From Candidatus Desulfovibrio trichonymphae (GTDB lineage: Bacteria; Desulfobacterota; Desulfovibrionia; Desulfovibrionales; Desulfovibrionaceae): a stretch of 64,000 bases of DNA. The stretch is from positions 821,001 to 885,000 of the forward strand of contig NZ_AP017368.1 of the NCBI RefSeq assembly GCF_002355955.1, written 5' to 3'. The position numbers were made by a program, and so were the translations under genes. Positions 46,317-54,538 of this stretch are shown piece after piece. The notes beneath the pieces were generated by a model, which was given only the letters and a program-made list of their open reading frames with translations, was not told the origin of the DNA and made no database searches. Each line of letters begins with the position of its first letter. Positions within the stretch are counted from its first letter, which is position 1.

Positions 46317-47033
46317 ATGATTGCAGAGCATACCCGGCGCGTAGCGTGTGCGCAAAAAATCCTCATGGTGCTGGCCGCGCGTTACCCCAGGCATGCTCCA
46401 CAGCTTGCGGCACGCAACGCGTGGGAACTGCTGGTCGCCACCGTGCTGGCGGCCCAGTGCACAGACACGCGCGTCAACACCATTACGCCGGAACTTTTCC
46501 GGCGCTGGCCTGGGCCACAAGAGCTGGCGACCGCCGATCAGACAGAGCTTGAGTCTGTCATCCGTTCCGCGGGCTTTTACCACAGCAAGGCAAAAAATTT
46601 GCTGGGCGCGGCTGTACGCGTGCGGGATGTTTTTGACGGCCGCGTGCCGGACAGTCTTGAAAATTTGACATCTCTGCCGGGTGTGGCCCGCAAAACAGCC
46701 AACGTTGTGCTTTTCGGCGCATACGGGCGCAATGAGGGACTTGCGGTGGACACGCACGTCAAACGCATAGCTTACCGCCTCGGCCTTACGGACCAGACGG
46801 ATCCTGATCGTGTGGAACAGGATTTGATTGTCCTTTTTCCTCGTCGGGAGTGGGGCAATGTCAATCACCGCATGGTGCTCTTCGGCCGGGATATATGCCA
46901 TGCCCGATACCCCTGTTGCAACGAGTGTGAAATGAACGTCTTCTGCCCGCGCCGCGCCTGTCCCCCATCTTCCGGTCGGAACAAACCCGGCAGGGGAGAA
47001 CAGCCGCGTAAAACATCCCGCCGCGTGTCTTAA
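46317..47033 (+). CDS. nth: Endonuclease III
   Basis: DNA glycosylase/AP lyase for oxidised pyrimidines; 238 residues. The helix-hairpin-helix with catalytic Lys is 'LPGVARKTANVV' near 117, and the catalytic Asp is in 'VDTHVKR' near 142. The [4Fe-4S] loop C-x6-C-x2-C-x5-C ('CHARYPCCNECEMNVFC') is at about 195-211. 'ggagg' precedes ATG 46317. A basic C-terminal tail extends beyond the cluster. Confidence 0.96.
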   Translation: MIAEHTRRVACAQKILMVLAARYPRHAPQLAARNAWELLVATVLAAQCTDTRVNTITPELFRRWPGPQELATADQTELESVIRSAGFYHSKAKNLLGAAVRVRDVFDGRVPDSLENLTSLPGVARKTANVVLFGAYGRNEGLAVDTHVKRIAYRLGLTDQTDPDRVEQDLIVLFPRREWGNVNHRMVLFGRDICHARYPCCNECEMNVFCPRRACPPSSGRNKPGRGEQPRKTSRRVS

Positions 47034-47091
47034 GAAAATGTGTGCATTGCCGATGAGATACCTGTAAAGCATTTACTATGTTATTATGATC

Positions 47092-47170
47092 CGAATGATT
47101 ACTCTCTATAAAAATTCCAGACTTTCCTGTTTGTTTCCTTCATTTTTGTTTCCTTCATTAAGAAAAAATG
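47092..47170. repeat. Dispersed repeat, copy B
   Basis: Inverse of 36520-36579. This copy has a tandem 20-bp unit (TGTTTCCTTCATT... twice) that copy A has once. It leads directly into the IS5-like transposase start at 47168, so it is probably that element's leader. Confidence 0.7.
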
Positions 47171-47350
47171 GACGTTACAAATGAACAATGGGGATTGCTC
47201 GAACCTTTGCTTTCCAGCACACCCAAAGGTCCAAGAGGGCAAGGCAGGCCAGTTGCCGATGATCCACGTTCCATTTTAAACGGCAAGCCTGATTTGCGGG
47301 AAGCCCTTACAGACGGGACATTTGCTCCCGCAAAAAAAGGGCTGTGCCGT
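47168..47350 (+). pseudogene. IS5-family transposase remnant
   Basis: The frame starts 'MDVTNEQWGLLEPLL' with 'RGQGRPVADDPRSILNG', the N-terminal helix-turn-helix region of IS5-type transposases. It jumps directly to 'DGTFAPAKKG', which carries the first catalytic Asp and normally lies about 60 residues later. An internal deletion fused them and the rest of the DDE domain is lost. The open frame then runs on by chance into the argJ antisense strand. It ends just beyond the 3' end of argJ, which is intact. Confidence 0.8.
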
Positions 47351-47378
47351 TGGCTGGAAGAGCTTGTGTACAGCAGGA

Positions 47379-48566
47379 TCAGGAGCGGTAGTCGGCGTTC
47401 AGACTTACATACTCGTGTCCGAGATCTGAAGCCTGTAACGTGTATTCCCCCGATCCGGCGCACAGGTCAATCTCCACTGTCACGTCCTTGCCCCGCAGCA
47501 GTTCGGCGAGACGCGCTTCCTGATCGTCGTTCACGGGCTGCCCGTGGCAGAAACGCTCCACCCCGCACAGGGCCATGCTGACCCGGTCGGGGTCAAAGCG
47601 CGCGCCGCTGTATCCCACGGCCGTCACAATACGGCCCCAGTTGGCGTCACCGCCGTAGATTGCTGTTTTGACAAGCTGCGAATGGCCCACGCTACGGGCC
47701 ACGCGCTCGGCGTCCGTCTCGTCAGCCGCGCCCCGTGCCGTAATATGGATAACCCGGCCCGCGCCTTCGCCGTCCATAACCAGCATATGCGCAACCTGCC
47801 CTAGAATGCCGGTCAGGGCTTCTTCCAGCAGGGCCAAATCGGCCGGACTTTGGACGGCAACTCCCGACGCGCCGTTGGCAAGGCCGAGAATAGTGTCGTT
47901 TGTCGAGGTGTCTCCGTCAACGCTGACCCTGTTGAAGGTGAAGGCCACGGCCCGCCTGAACATAGCCTGCCACGGCTCGCGCTCCGTCGCCGCGTCCGTC
48001 AGTGCCACACAGAGCATAGTGGCCATGTTGGGGCAGATCATGCCCGCACCCTTGGCCATCACGGTCAGCCGCGCACCGCCGCCGGAAAGGCCGATGTCGC
48101 GCGAAGCGAATTTGGGAAAGGCATCCGTGGTCATAAAGGCACGGGTGAAGCCCTCTGCATCGCGTCTGCCCAGGCTTTGCACAAGGGCGGGAATAGCGGC
48201 ACGCCAGAGATTCATGCGCAGCTGCGCGCCGATAACCCCTGTGGAGATGGGCAGAATGTCGTTCGGGGCAAGGCCTGCCGCCTGGGCGGCCAGAAGCTGC
48301 GTGGCCCGGCAGTTCACAATGCCCTCATCCCCGGTGCAGGCATTGGCCTGACCGGAATTGGCAAGCACGGCCAGCACCGGCCCGCCACGGCGCAACAGTT
48401 CCTGACACACCAACACGGGCGCTGCCTTGAAGGCGTTTTGCGTGAACAGCCCGGCCGCAACCGCGGGACGGTCCGAAACAATGAGGCCGAGATCGTCGCG
48501 GCCCGTTGTCTTAAAGCCGGCCGCCGCCGTGCCGGCCCTGAAGCCCTTGGGCAGGTCATCCGTCAT
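47379..48566 (-). CDS. argJ: Bifunctional glutamate N-acetyltransferase / amino-acid acetyltransferase
   Basis: ArgJ recycles the acetyl group in arginine synthesis; 395 residues, matured by self-cleavage. The cleavage site is in 'GMICPNMATMLCV' with the nucleophilic Thr of 'MATML' near residue 180. 'STGVIGAQL' near 108 and 'SVDGDTSTNDT' near 228 are conserved. ATG 48566 gives MTDDLPKGF; the ribosome-binding site is weak. It lies downstream of fusA. Confidence 0.95.
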   Translation of the reverse strand: MTDDLPKGFRAGTAAAGFKTTGRDDLGLIVSDRPAVAAGLFTQNAFKAAPVLVCQELLRRGGPVLAVLANSGQANACTGDEGIVNCRATQLLAAQAAGLAPNDILPISTGVIGAQLRMNLWRAAIPALVQSLGRRDAEGFTRAFMTTDAFPKFASRDIGLSGGGARLTVMAKGAGMICPNMATMLCVALTDAATEREPWQAMFRRAVAFTFNRVSVDGDTSTNDTILGLANGASGVAVQSPADLALLEEALTGILGQVAHMLVMDGEGAGRVIHITARGAADETDAERVARSVGHSQLVKTAIYGGDANWGRIVTAVGYSGARFDPDRVSMALCGVERFCHGQPVNDDQEARLAELLRGKDVTVEIDLCAGSGEYTLQASDLGHEYVSLNADYRS

Positions 48567-48669
48567 GATTGGCGTCCCACAATATATGAAGTATGTTCTT
48601 GTGGAGCGCAGAAGGCCCCACAAAAAATATACATAAAACTATTTTCCCGTATGCTTTGCCAGCCGCCGT

Positions 48670-50748
48670 CTACTTTCTGGTCTTCTGGATTTCTTCGGCC
48701 AAGGCCGCAGGCACGCGTTCATAGTGGTCGAACTGCATGGTGAACGTGGCGCGGCCCTGCGTGCGCGACCGAAGGTCTGTGGCATAGCCGAACATGGAGG
48801 CAAGCGGCACCTGAGCGCGCACACTCTGCGCGCCGCCGGCGCGGGCTTCCAGGCTCTGCACGCGGCCGCGTCGACCGTTGAGGTCGCCCATCACATCGCC
48901 CAGATATCCCTCAGGAGTAACCACTTCCACATCCATGATCGGCTCCAGAAGCACAGGCCCAGCTTTCTGCATAGCGTCCTTGATGGCCATGGAGCCGGCC
49001 ACATAAAAAGCCTGCTCCGAAGAATCCACTTCATGGTAGGAACCGAACACCAGATTGACCTTGACGTCCACGCAGGGAAAACCAGCCAGCACGCCGGACT
49101 TCATGGCGTCCTGCATACCCTTGTCTATGGCCGGGATATATTCTTTGGGAATCACGCCGCCAGTGATGGAATTGACAAATTCATAGCCGTTGCCGGGGTT
49201 GGGCTCAGCCTCAATGACGCAATGGCCGTATTGGCCGCGACCGCCGGACTGTTTGGCGTGCTTCACGTCCGACTTGGCGGGCTTGGAAATTGTTTCACGG
49301 TAGGCCACCTGCGGTTTGCCCACATTGGCATTCACATTGAACTCGCGCGTCAGGCGGTCAACAATGATTTCCAGATGCAGCTCGCCCATGCCGGCAATAA
49401 GTGTCTGATTTGTTTCCTCATCGCCCTTGACGTGGAACGAGGGATCCTCTTTGGCAAGCTTGTTCAGCGCAGCGGAAAGGGCGTCACGATCCGCCTTGGT
49501 CTTGGACTCAATGGCGACCTCAATGACCGGATCTGGAATATTCAGGGATTCCAGCACTACAGGGCGCTTTTCGTCACAAAGCGTATCGCCGGTGGAGGCG
49601 TTTTTCAGACCCACAAGCGCCACAATATCGCCTGCGCCCGCCCATTTGATGTCTTCGCGCTTGTTGGCGTGCATCTTGAGAATACGGCCGATGCGCTCCT
49701 TCTTGCCGGTATTGGCGTTGTACACGCCCATGCCGGATTCCAAGTAGCCGGAATATATGCGGAAAAATGAAAGATGCCCGATAAACGGGTCGGAAAAAAG
49801 CTTAAACACGAGCCCGGCCAAGGGATCCTTGTCGATGCAGGGGCATTCAATGAGATTGTCCACCCTGTCCGGCTCGTGGCCTGTCATGGGCGGTATGTCC
49901 ACAGGCGAAGGCAAATAGTCCACCACGGCGTCCAGCAGGGGCTGCACGCCCATATTCCTGAAGGCGGAGCCGCACAGCACCGGCACGATATTGCGGGCGA
50001 TGGTGGCCTTGCGCACGCAGGCGATGATTTCCTCTTCCGTCAGGCTTTCGCCGCCGAGGTATTTTTCAAGCAGGGCCTCGTCTTCCTCCGCTACGGATTC
50101 CACAAGCTCGCGGTGCTTTTCGTCCACAAGCGCACGCATGTCGGCGGGCACTTCGTCCACACTCAGTTCCGCACCCTTGGTGCTCTTGTCAAAACTCACG
50201 GCCTGCATGCGCACAAGATCCACCACGCCTTCAAATTTATCTTCCGCGCCGATGGGCAGTTGCAAAGACACGGGCTTGGCGCCGAGACGGTCGTGGATCA
50301 TCTCCAGGCAGCGGTTGTAATTTGCGCCTGTGCGGTCCATCTTGTTCACGAAGCAGATGCGCGGCACATTGTAACTGTCCGCCTGCCGCCACACTGTCTC
50401 TGACTGCGGCTCAACGCCGGCCACAGCGTCAAAGACGCACACAGCGCCGTCGAGCACGCGTAGCGAACGCTCCACTTCAATGGTGAAGTCCACATGCCCC
50501 GGCGTGTCGATGATATTGATGCGGCAGTCTTTCCAGAAACAGGTTGTGGCGGCGGAAGTGATGGTGATGCCGCGCTCCTGTTCCTGCTCCATCCAATCCA
50601 TAATGGATGCGCCGTCATGGGTTTCGCCGATTTTGTGGGAAACGCCGGTGTAGAAAAGAATGCGCTCAGTGGTGGTAGTCTTGCCGGCGTCAATATGGGC
50701 CATGATGCCGATATTACGCTGTTTGTCTACAGGCACGGTGCGGGACAC
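48670..50748 (-). CDS. fusA: Elongation factor G
   Basis: Ribosomal translocase GTPase, 692 residues. G1 '[13 protein letters not shown]' is near residue 17, 'DTPGHVDFT' near 82 and 'NKMDRTGAN' near 136. Domains II-V are complete and end in '[15 protein letters not shown]'. The GTG start at 50748 has 'ggagg' 7-11 bases before it. Third gene of the str operon. tuf does not follow it here. Confidence 0.98.
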   Translation of the reverse strand: MSRTVPVDKQRNIGIMAHIDAGKTTTTERILFYTGVSHKIGETHDGASIMDWMEQEQERGITITSAATTCFWKDCRINIIDTPGHVDFTIEVERSLRVLDGAVCVFDAVAGVEPQSETVWRQADSYNVPRICFVNKMDRTGANYNRCLEMIHDRLGAKPVSLQLPIGAEDKFEGVVDLVRMQAVSFDKSTKGAELSVDEVPADMRALVDEKHRELVESVAEEDEALLEKYLGGESLTEEEIIACVRKATIARNIVPVLCGSAFRNMGVQPLLDAVVDYLPSPVDIPPMTGHEPDRVDNLIECPCIDKDPLAGLVFKLFSDPFIGHLSFFRIYSGYLESGMGVYNANTGKKERIGRILKMHANKREDIKWAGAGDIVALVGLKNASTGDTLCDEKRPVVLESLNIPDPVIEVAIESKTKADRDALSAALNKLAKEDPSFHVKGDEETNQTLIAGMGELHLEIIVDRLTREFNVNANVGKPQVAYRETISKPAKSDVKHAKQSGGRGQYGHCVIEAEPNPGNGYEFVNSITGGVIPKEYIPAIDKGMQDAMKSGVLAGFPCVDVKVNLVFGSYHEVDSSEQAFYVAGSMAIKDAMQKAGPVLLEPIMDVEVVTPEGYLGDVMGDLNGRRGRVQSLEARAGGAQSVRAQVPLASMFGYATDLRSRTQGRATFTMQFDHYERVPAALAEEIQKTRK

Positions 50749-50763
50749 TGTATTCCTCCATTT

Positions 50764-50790
50764 GCTCGCGCGGACTCCGCCCGCGCGAGC
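50764..50790. other. G/C-rich hairpin between rpsG and fusA
   Basis: GCTCGCGCGG and CCGCGCGAGC form a perfect 10-bp stem with a 7-base loop, just before the fusA ribosome-binding site. No T-run follows. It may reduce read-through or protect the mRNA between the two cistrons. Confidence 0.4.
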
Positions 50791-50886
50791 GACGGCGGGC
50801 GTTCGGCCGGCCGCAGCTTTTCAGGTGCGCTTGCGCGGCACGGCCCTTCTTGCGGATGCCGCGCCGACAAAATTGTTTTTGCAATT

Positions 50887-51357
50887 TTACCAGCGGTAGT
50901 GGGCAAAGGCCTTGTTGGCATCGGCCATACGGTGGGTATCTTCCTTTTTCTTTACCGCGCCGCCCCGCGCGTTGTAGGCGTCGAGCAGCTCAGCGGAAAG
51001 TTTGGCGGTCATCCCCTTTTCGCCACGTGCGCGCGAATAGTTGATAATCCAGCGTATTGACAGAGAAACCTGCCTCTCCAGGCGCACTTCCATAGGCACC
51101 TGATAGGTCGCGCCGCCCACGCGACGGGCCTTGACTTCCATATACGGCTTGACATTGTCGAGCGCCTTTTCAAAAGCGCGCATGGGGTCTTCGCCGGTTT
51201 TCTCGGTCAGATTTTCCAGAGAGCTGTAAAAAATTTTCTCGGCGGCGCCTTTTTTACCGTTGTACATAAGCCGGTTCACAAATTTTGTGACCAGACGGCT
51301 CATATAGAGAGGATCAGGCAGAATTTCACGTTTGGGAACAGGGCCTTTACGGGGCAT
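50887..51357 (-). CDS. rpsG: 30S ribosomal protein S7
   Basis: Small-subunit head protein of 156 residues. '[16 protein letters not shown]' at the N-terminus and '[12 protein letters not shown]' near residue 80 are characteristic, and the C-terminal '[15 protein letters not shown]' is complete. 'aaggagatgaatc' precedes the ATG. Second gene of the rpsL-rpsG-fusA operon. Confidence 0.98.
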   Translation of the reverse strand: MPRKGPVPKREILPDPLYMSRLVTKFVNRLMYNGKKGAAEKIFYSSLENLTEKTGEDPMRAFEKALDNVKPYMEVKARRVGGATYQVPMEVRLERQVSLSIRWIINYSRARGEKGMTAKLSAELLDAYNARGGAVKKKEDTHRMADANKAFAHYRW

Positions 51358-51512
51358 GATTCATCTCCTTTGAAAAAACGTTTGCGGCGGCGCCAGCCCC
51401 GCGACGATCCCCGGCCGGGAAGCAATCCCGGCCGATGAAGACACGCCGCATGACGCGCGCCGTACTTGTAGAAAGCACTCTGTGCGTAAATCCGTACGTC
51501 TCTTTACTCAGG

Positions 51513-51884
51513 CTACTTGGGTCGCTTGGCGCCGTACTTGGAACGGCTCTTGCGGCGATCCGCCACGCCGGAGGCGTCCAGCGTGCCCCGCACGATATGA
51601 TACCGCACGCCGGGAAGATCCTTCACGCGGCCGCCACGGATGATCACAACAGAGTGCTCCTGCAGGTTATGCCCTTCGCCGGGGATATAAGCCGTCACTT
51701 CAATGCCGTTTGTCAAACGAACGCGGGCCACCTTGCGCAGGGCCGAGTTCGGCTTTTTCGGCGTGGTGGTGTACACGCGCGTGCACACGCCGCGCCGTTG
51801 CGGGCATGCATGCAGGGCGGGAGTTTTTTTACGTTTGATCACGGCCTTCCGCTCAATGCGGATAAGCTGATTTATGGTGGGCAT
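51513..51884 (-). CDS. rpsL: 30S ribosomal protein S12
   Basis: Decoding-centre protein of 123 residues. 'MPTINQLIR' start, '[16 protein letters not shown]' near residue 40 and '[10 protein letters not shown]' near 90 are universal. The lysine where streptomycin-resistance changes occur is unmutated. ATG 51884 with 'ggag' upstream is chosen over the longer frame. First gene of the str operon. Confidence 0.98.
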   Translation of the reverse strand: MPTINQLIRIERKAVIKRKKTPALHACPQRRGVCTRVYTTTPKKPNSALRKVARVRLTNGIEVTAYIPGEGHNLQEHSVVIIRGGRVKDLPGVRYHIVRGTLDASGVADRRKSRSKYGAKRPK

Positions 51885-52004
51885 TATATTCTCCATCCAG
51901 GTAATGTTGCTGTCAAAAAACACAGAAAATAAATTATACACTGTCAGGACGTATCCTGTCAAACGCCGGCGGGATGCTCCCTGGGGCAGACGCATCTAAA
52001 AAAG

Positions 52005-52033
52005 TCTATAGAATAAAGGAATCATCCTGTCAT
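52005..52033 (-). promoter_or_regulatory. Putative str-operon promoter flanked by inverted repeats
   Basis: On the minus strand ATGACA (52033-52028) and TATAGA (52010-52005) are 17 bases apart, about 120 bases before rpsL. A 14-bp perfect inverted repeat, CAGACGCATCTAAA at 51987-52000 and its complement at 52086-52099, brackets this promoter. Confidence 0.45.
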
Positions 52034-52236
52034 GTACGAGGAAGTCAACAAATATAATGACACACTTTTGCCGGAAGCTCTAAAATTTAGATGCGTCTGT
52101 CCTGGCGCTGCCTGCATGACGGCATTGACAGCGGCCGGACGCCAGTGTAAGCGGAAACAACTATGCAGCACACAAAAACATCACCGACAGCTATCGGCGC
52201 AACAGGAGCCAGTGTCCCTGTGTGAGGCAGCGCGAC

Positions 52237-52764
52237 ATGCAAGACCATTTTTGGAGCTATCTTGACGTCTGGCGGACGCGTTTTCCTCGCCGCAGACCCC
52301 TGCGCTGGCGCAACGACTGGCTGCAAAACGGTTATTGCCGCGATTGCCGCTATTGCTGCGGTCAACAGGATTCCAACAAGCCTTTTTACATGGCGCTTCT
52401 GCCCGAGCAGATACGCCCTGATCTGACGAACGATTTTTACATGCACAGTCCAAATACAGCCTATATGGACGCCCGCGGCTGCAAAGCCGCCACAGCGCAG
52501 GGTTGCCGTCTGCCGCGCGCGCAGCGGCCTGTGGCCTGCTCCATATTTCCCCTGGTGCTCACCGGAGGGGAACTCTACCTCTATCAAACCTGCCCTGCCG
52601 TACTCTTCACCCCTTTCCCCCAACTGGCCGGGCTTGGCCTTGAGGCGGCAGCCTGGCTGCGAAACTTCAGCCGGGCGAACGTGCGCCGCATTTCGTTGCG
52701 CCTGCCGGCACAGACGCTGGCGAAAGGCTACATTGCGTTGCATATCAAGGTTGCTGGCCGGTGA
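52237..52764 (+). CDS. Cysteine-rich protein, YkgJ-like
   Basis: A 175-residue protein with an N-terminal 'YCRDCRYCCG' cluster near residue 32, then 'GCKAATAQGCRLP' near 85, 'VACSIFP' near 105 and 'YQTCPA' near 120. The cysteine pattern resembles the YkgJ family, which binds zinc or iron, but the spacing differs. ATG 52237 with 'gagg' upstream is chosen. Function unknown. It runs divergently from the ribosomal operon. Confidence 0.65.
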   Translation: MQDHFWSYLDVWRTRFPRRRPLRWRNDWLQNGYCRDCRYCCGQQDSNKPFYMALLPEQIRPDLTNDFYMHSPNTAYMDARGCKAATAQGCRLPRAQRPVACSIFPLVLTGGELYLYQTCPAVLFTPFPQLAGLGLEAAAWLRNFSRANVRRISLRLPAQTLAKGYIALHIKVAGR

Positions 52765-52984
52765 CAGACGGCAACACACCCACAGCTTTGAATGTCTTCG
52801 CCCAATCAATCGTCCGCATCAACGCCGCCATAAGTTCAGCTATAGAACCGCACTGATACCCTTTCCCTGCCTCAAGTTCCGCTATGGCCTTGACGGAGCA
52901 CCTTGACCTCAAAACGGCAAGCGCCTTCATCATCCACCCGAAACGTGAGCCGCCGGATAGCGTCAGAAAGCGACATGTCCATCG
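52745..52984 (-). pseudogene. RelB/DinJ-type antitoxin remnant fused to a toxin start
   Basis: The minus strand reads 'MDMSLSDAIRRLTFRVDDEG..FEVKV', the ribbon-helix-helix part of a RelB/DinJ antitoxin lacking its first residues. It then shifts frame near 52895 to 'AIAELEAGKGYQCGSIAELMAAL', the family's C-terminal signature. This runs in frame into 'MRTIDWAKTFK', typical of the start of a YafQ-type toxin, and ends 13 codons later inside the neighbouring gene. Both partners are dead. The family call is from recognised motifs. Confidence 0.7.
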
Positions 52985-53031
52985 CGACCAGAGCACAGCT
53001 TTCCCTTTTGAGAAAACACCATAAGACGGGT

Positions 53032-53523
53032 CTACGCGCCCTGCGGGGCGGCAAGCTCTTCCCGGCGGCGCAACAGCCAAAAAACCAGAAACGCGCCAGC
53101 AAGTTTGCTCAATGTCATGGTGAGAAACGAAAACGGCGCGGCGCGGCCGATGAGGCCTAAAAAAACAAGACTGTCCAAGGGCGTACTGATGAGGCTCGAG
53201 AGCAGGATACGCCGCGACAGGGGCTTGCGGGTAACAGTGAACAGCACCCAGTCAGCCAGTTCACCCACGGCGAAAGCGGCCGCGCTGGCTATGGCAAGGT
53301 CAGGACTCGCCATAACCCAGCTTGCGGCGCAGCCGAACAGCATAGCCCAGAGAACGTGATGCTCCACGCGCTGTTGAGCAAAATCCCGCACCACAAAAAT
53401 AAAACCCACAATGAGCGAAACCGGCGGCCATACTTCGCCGCCCGGCAGGGAAACAGTCGGAGTGACGGCAAAGGCCCAGTTCACGCCCACAATCAGAACC
53501 ATATAGGTGACAAGAGAAAACAT
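53032..53523 (-). CDS. VUT-family membrane transporter (YhhQ-like)
   Basis: A 163-residue integral membrane protein with about five hydrophobic segments. 'VVRDFAQQRV' near residue 44 and 'AFAVGELADWVLFTVTRK' near 85 match the VUT/YhhQ family, some of which import queuosine precursors. ATG 53523 is chosen over a longer start. No queuosine gene is adjacent, so the substrate is inferred only from the family. Confidence 0.75.
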   Translation of the reverse strand: MFSLVTYMVLIVGVNWAFAVTPTVSLPGGEVWPPVSLIVGFIFVVRDFAQQRVEHHVLWAMLFGCAASWVMASPDLAIASAAAFAVGELADWVLFTVTRKPLSRRILLSSLISTPLDSLVFLGLIGRAAPFSFLTMTLSKLAGAFLVFWLLRRREELAAPQGA

Positions 53524-53610
53524 GGCGGAAAAACTATGCCCAGCCGTAGCTGAGGTCAAGCGGCCTGATCCGGGCGGGCGGGAGCGGTGCAAAAAACGCT
53601 CCGGCCAATG

Positions 53611-54215
53611 TCAGGAGACAAGCAAAAAAACGGCCAAACCGGCAAAAACCATTCCCGCGAGGCGATGGACAAACACCTGACAGCGCGGGCAGCGGTTGAA
53701 CCGGACAGCCAGACGCCCGCCCAAAGCGGCAACGGCAAAAAACATCAGAATAGTGGCCGCAATAAACAGACTGCCCAGACAAAGCACCTGCAACGCCACA
53801 CTGCTGCGCGCCGGGTCGCAGAATTGCGGCAAAAAGGCAAGAAAAAAAGGGTAACCTTCGGGTTGGTTATGTTCTATCACAATGCCGCGCCGATAGAGCG
53901 CCCCATAGCCGGGAAACGGAGCGCTGCCACCGCCTGCTGGGAGCGCTCCGGCGCGGAAGGAAAGCCGGGCAAGATACACGCCTTCAGCACGGCAAAAGCC
54001 ACGGGCGAACTCTGCAAAAGTACCGCCACACCCAGTGCAACCGCAATGGTGTGTACACACAAACCCGTGACCAGACCAAGGAGGGTTGTGGCGCCGCCCG
54101 CGCCCGCGCCGTGCACAGCCGACTGCGTCAGCACAAAAATATTGTCCGGACCAGGCGCCACGCCAAGCAGCAACGATGCGGCAAAAAACGCAAACAGGAC
54201 ATCAGGGCTCAACAC
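53611..54215 (-). pseudogene. LysE-family amino-acid exporter with multiple frameshifts
   Basis: From ATG 54215 the protein starts '[25 protein letters not shown]', a LysE/RhtB N-terminus, and continues to 'VAFAVLKAC', where the frame shifts near 53965. The rest ('LARLSFRAG', 'GALYRRGIV', 'FFLAFLPQFCDPARS') is in another frame. A further shift pair occurs near 53870, where 'ITNPKVTLFF' appears in a third frame. At least three indels. Not expected to make a transporter. Confidence 0.85.
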
Positions 54216-54496
54216 GCCCGGCTGTCTCCATGTTGCAAAAAATCTCGCTTCGCGGCGCGGGGACAGGCCTTGACGACGCGTTCAAGCAGAAGGGCAGCGC
54301 TTGCTGACGAGCAGGGCCTGCTCGTCAGCAAGCGCACTGGGCGACGGCCTTTGGTGTAACAAGCGCCTCCGGGAATCACGCCGTTGTGTTGCTGAACACG
54401 CTTTGCAAGATTGTTTGTGACGCCGCAATAAAGCGTGCCGTCAGCGCATTCCAGCAGATACACATGCCAAACGGATGCACCGGCGCCTACAGCCAC
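54209..54496 (-). CDS. GIY-YIG domain protein (UPF0213-like)
   Basis: A 95-residue single-domain GIY-YIG protein. '[24 protein letters not shown]' covers the core motif in positions 10-33, and '[21 protein letters not shown]' follows. The start is GTG 54496 with 'agggg' upstream. The end overlaps the broken lysE start. The C-terminal third contains a perfect 19-bp inverted repeat in the DNA. Function in this family is unknown. Confidence 0.75.
   Translation of the reverse strand: MAVGAGASVWHVYLLECADGTLYCGVTNNLAKRVQQHNGVIPGGACYTKGRRPVRLLTSRPCSSASAALLLERVVKACPRAAKRDFLQHGDSRAC
54297..54335. repeat. Perfect 19-bp inverted repeat inside the GIY-YIG gene
   Basis: GCGCTTGCTGACGAGCAGG is followed after one base by its exact complement. 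It lies within coding sequence, encoding '[13 protein letters not shown]' on the minus strand. Such symmetry is not needed by the protein. Confidence 0.9.
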
Positions 54497-54538
54497 GCAG
54501 CCCCTACCGGAAATTCGGAAGAAAGACGTTTTTTATTT

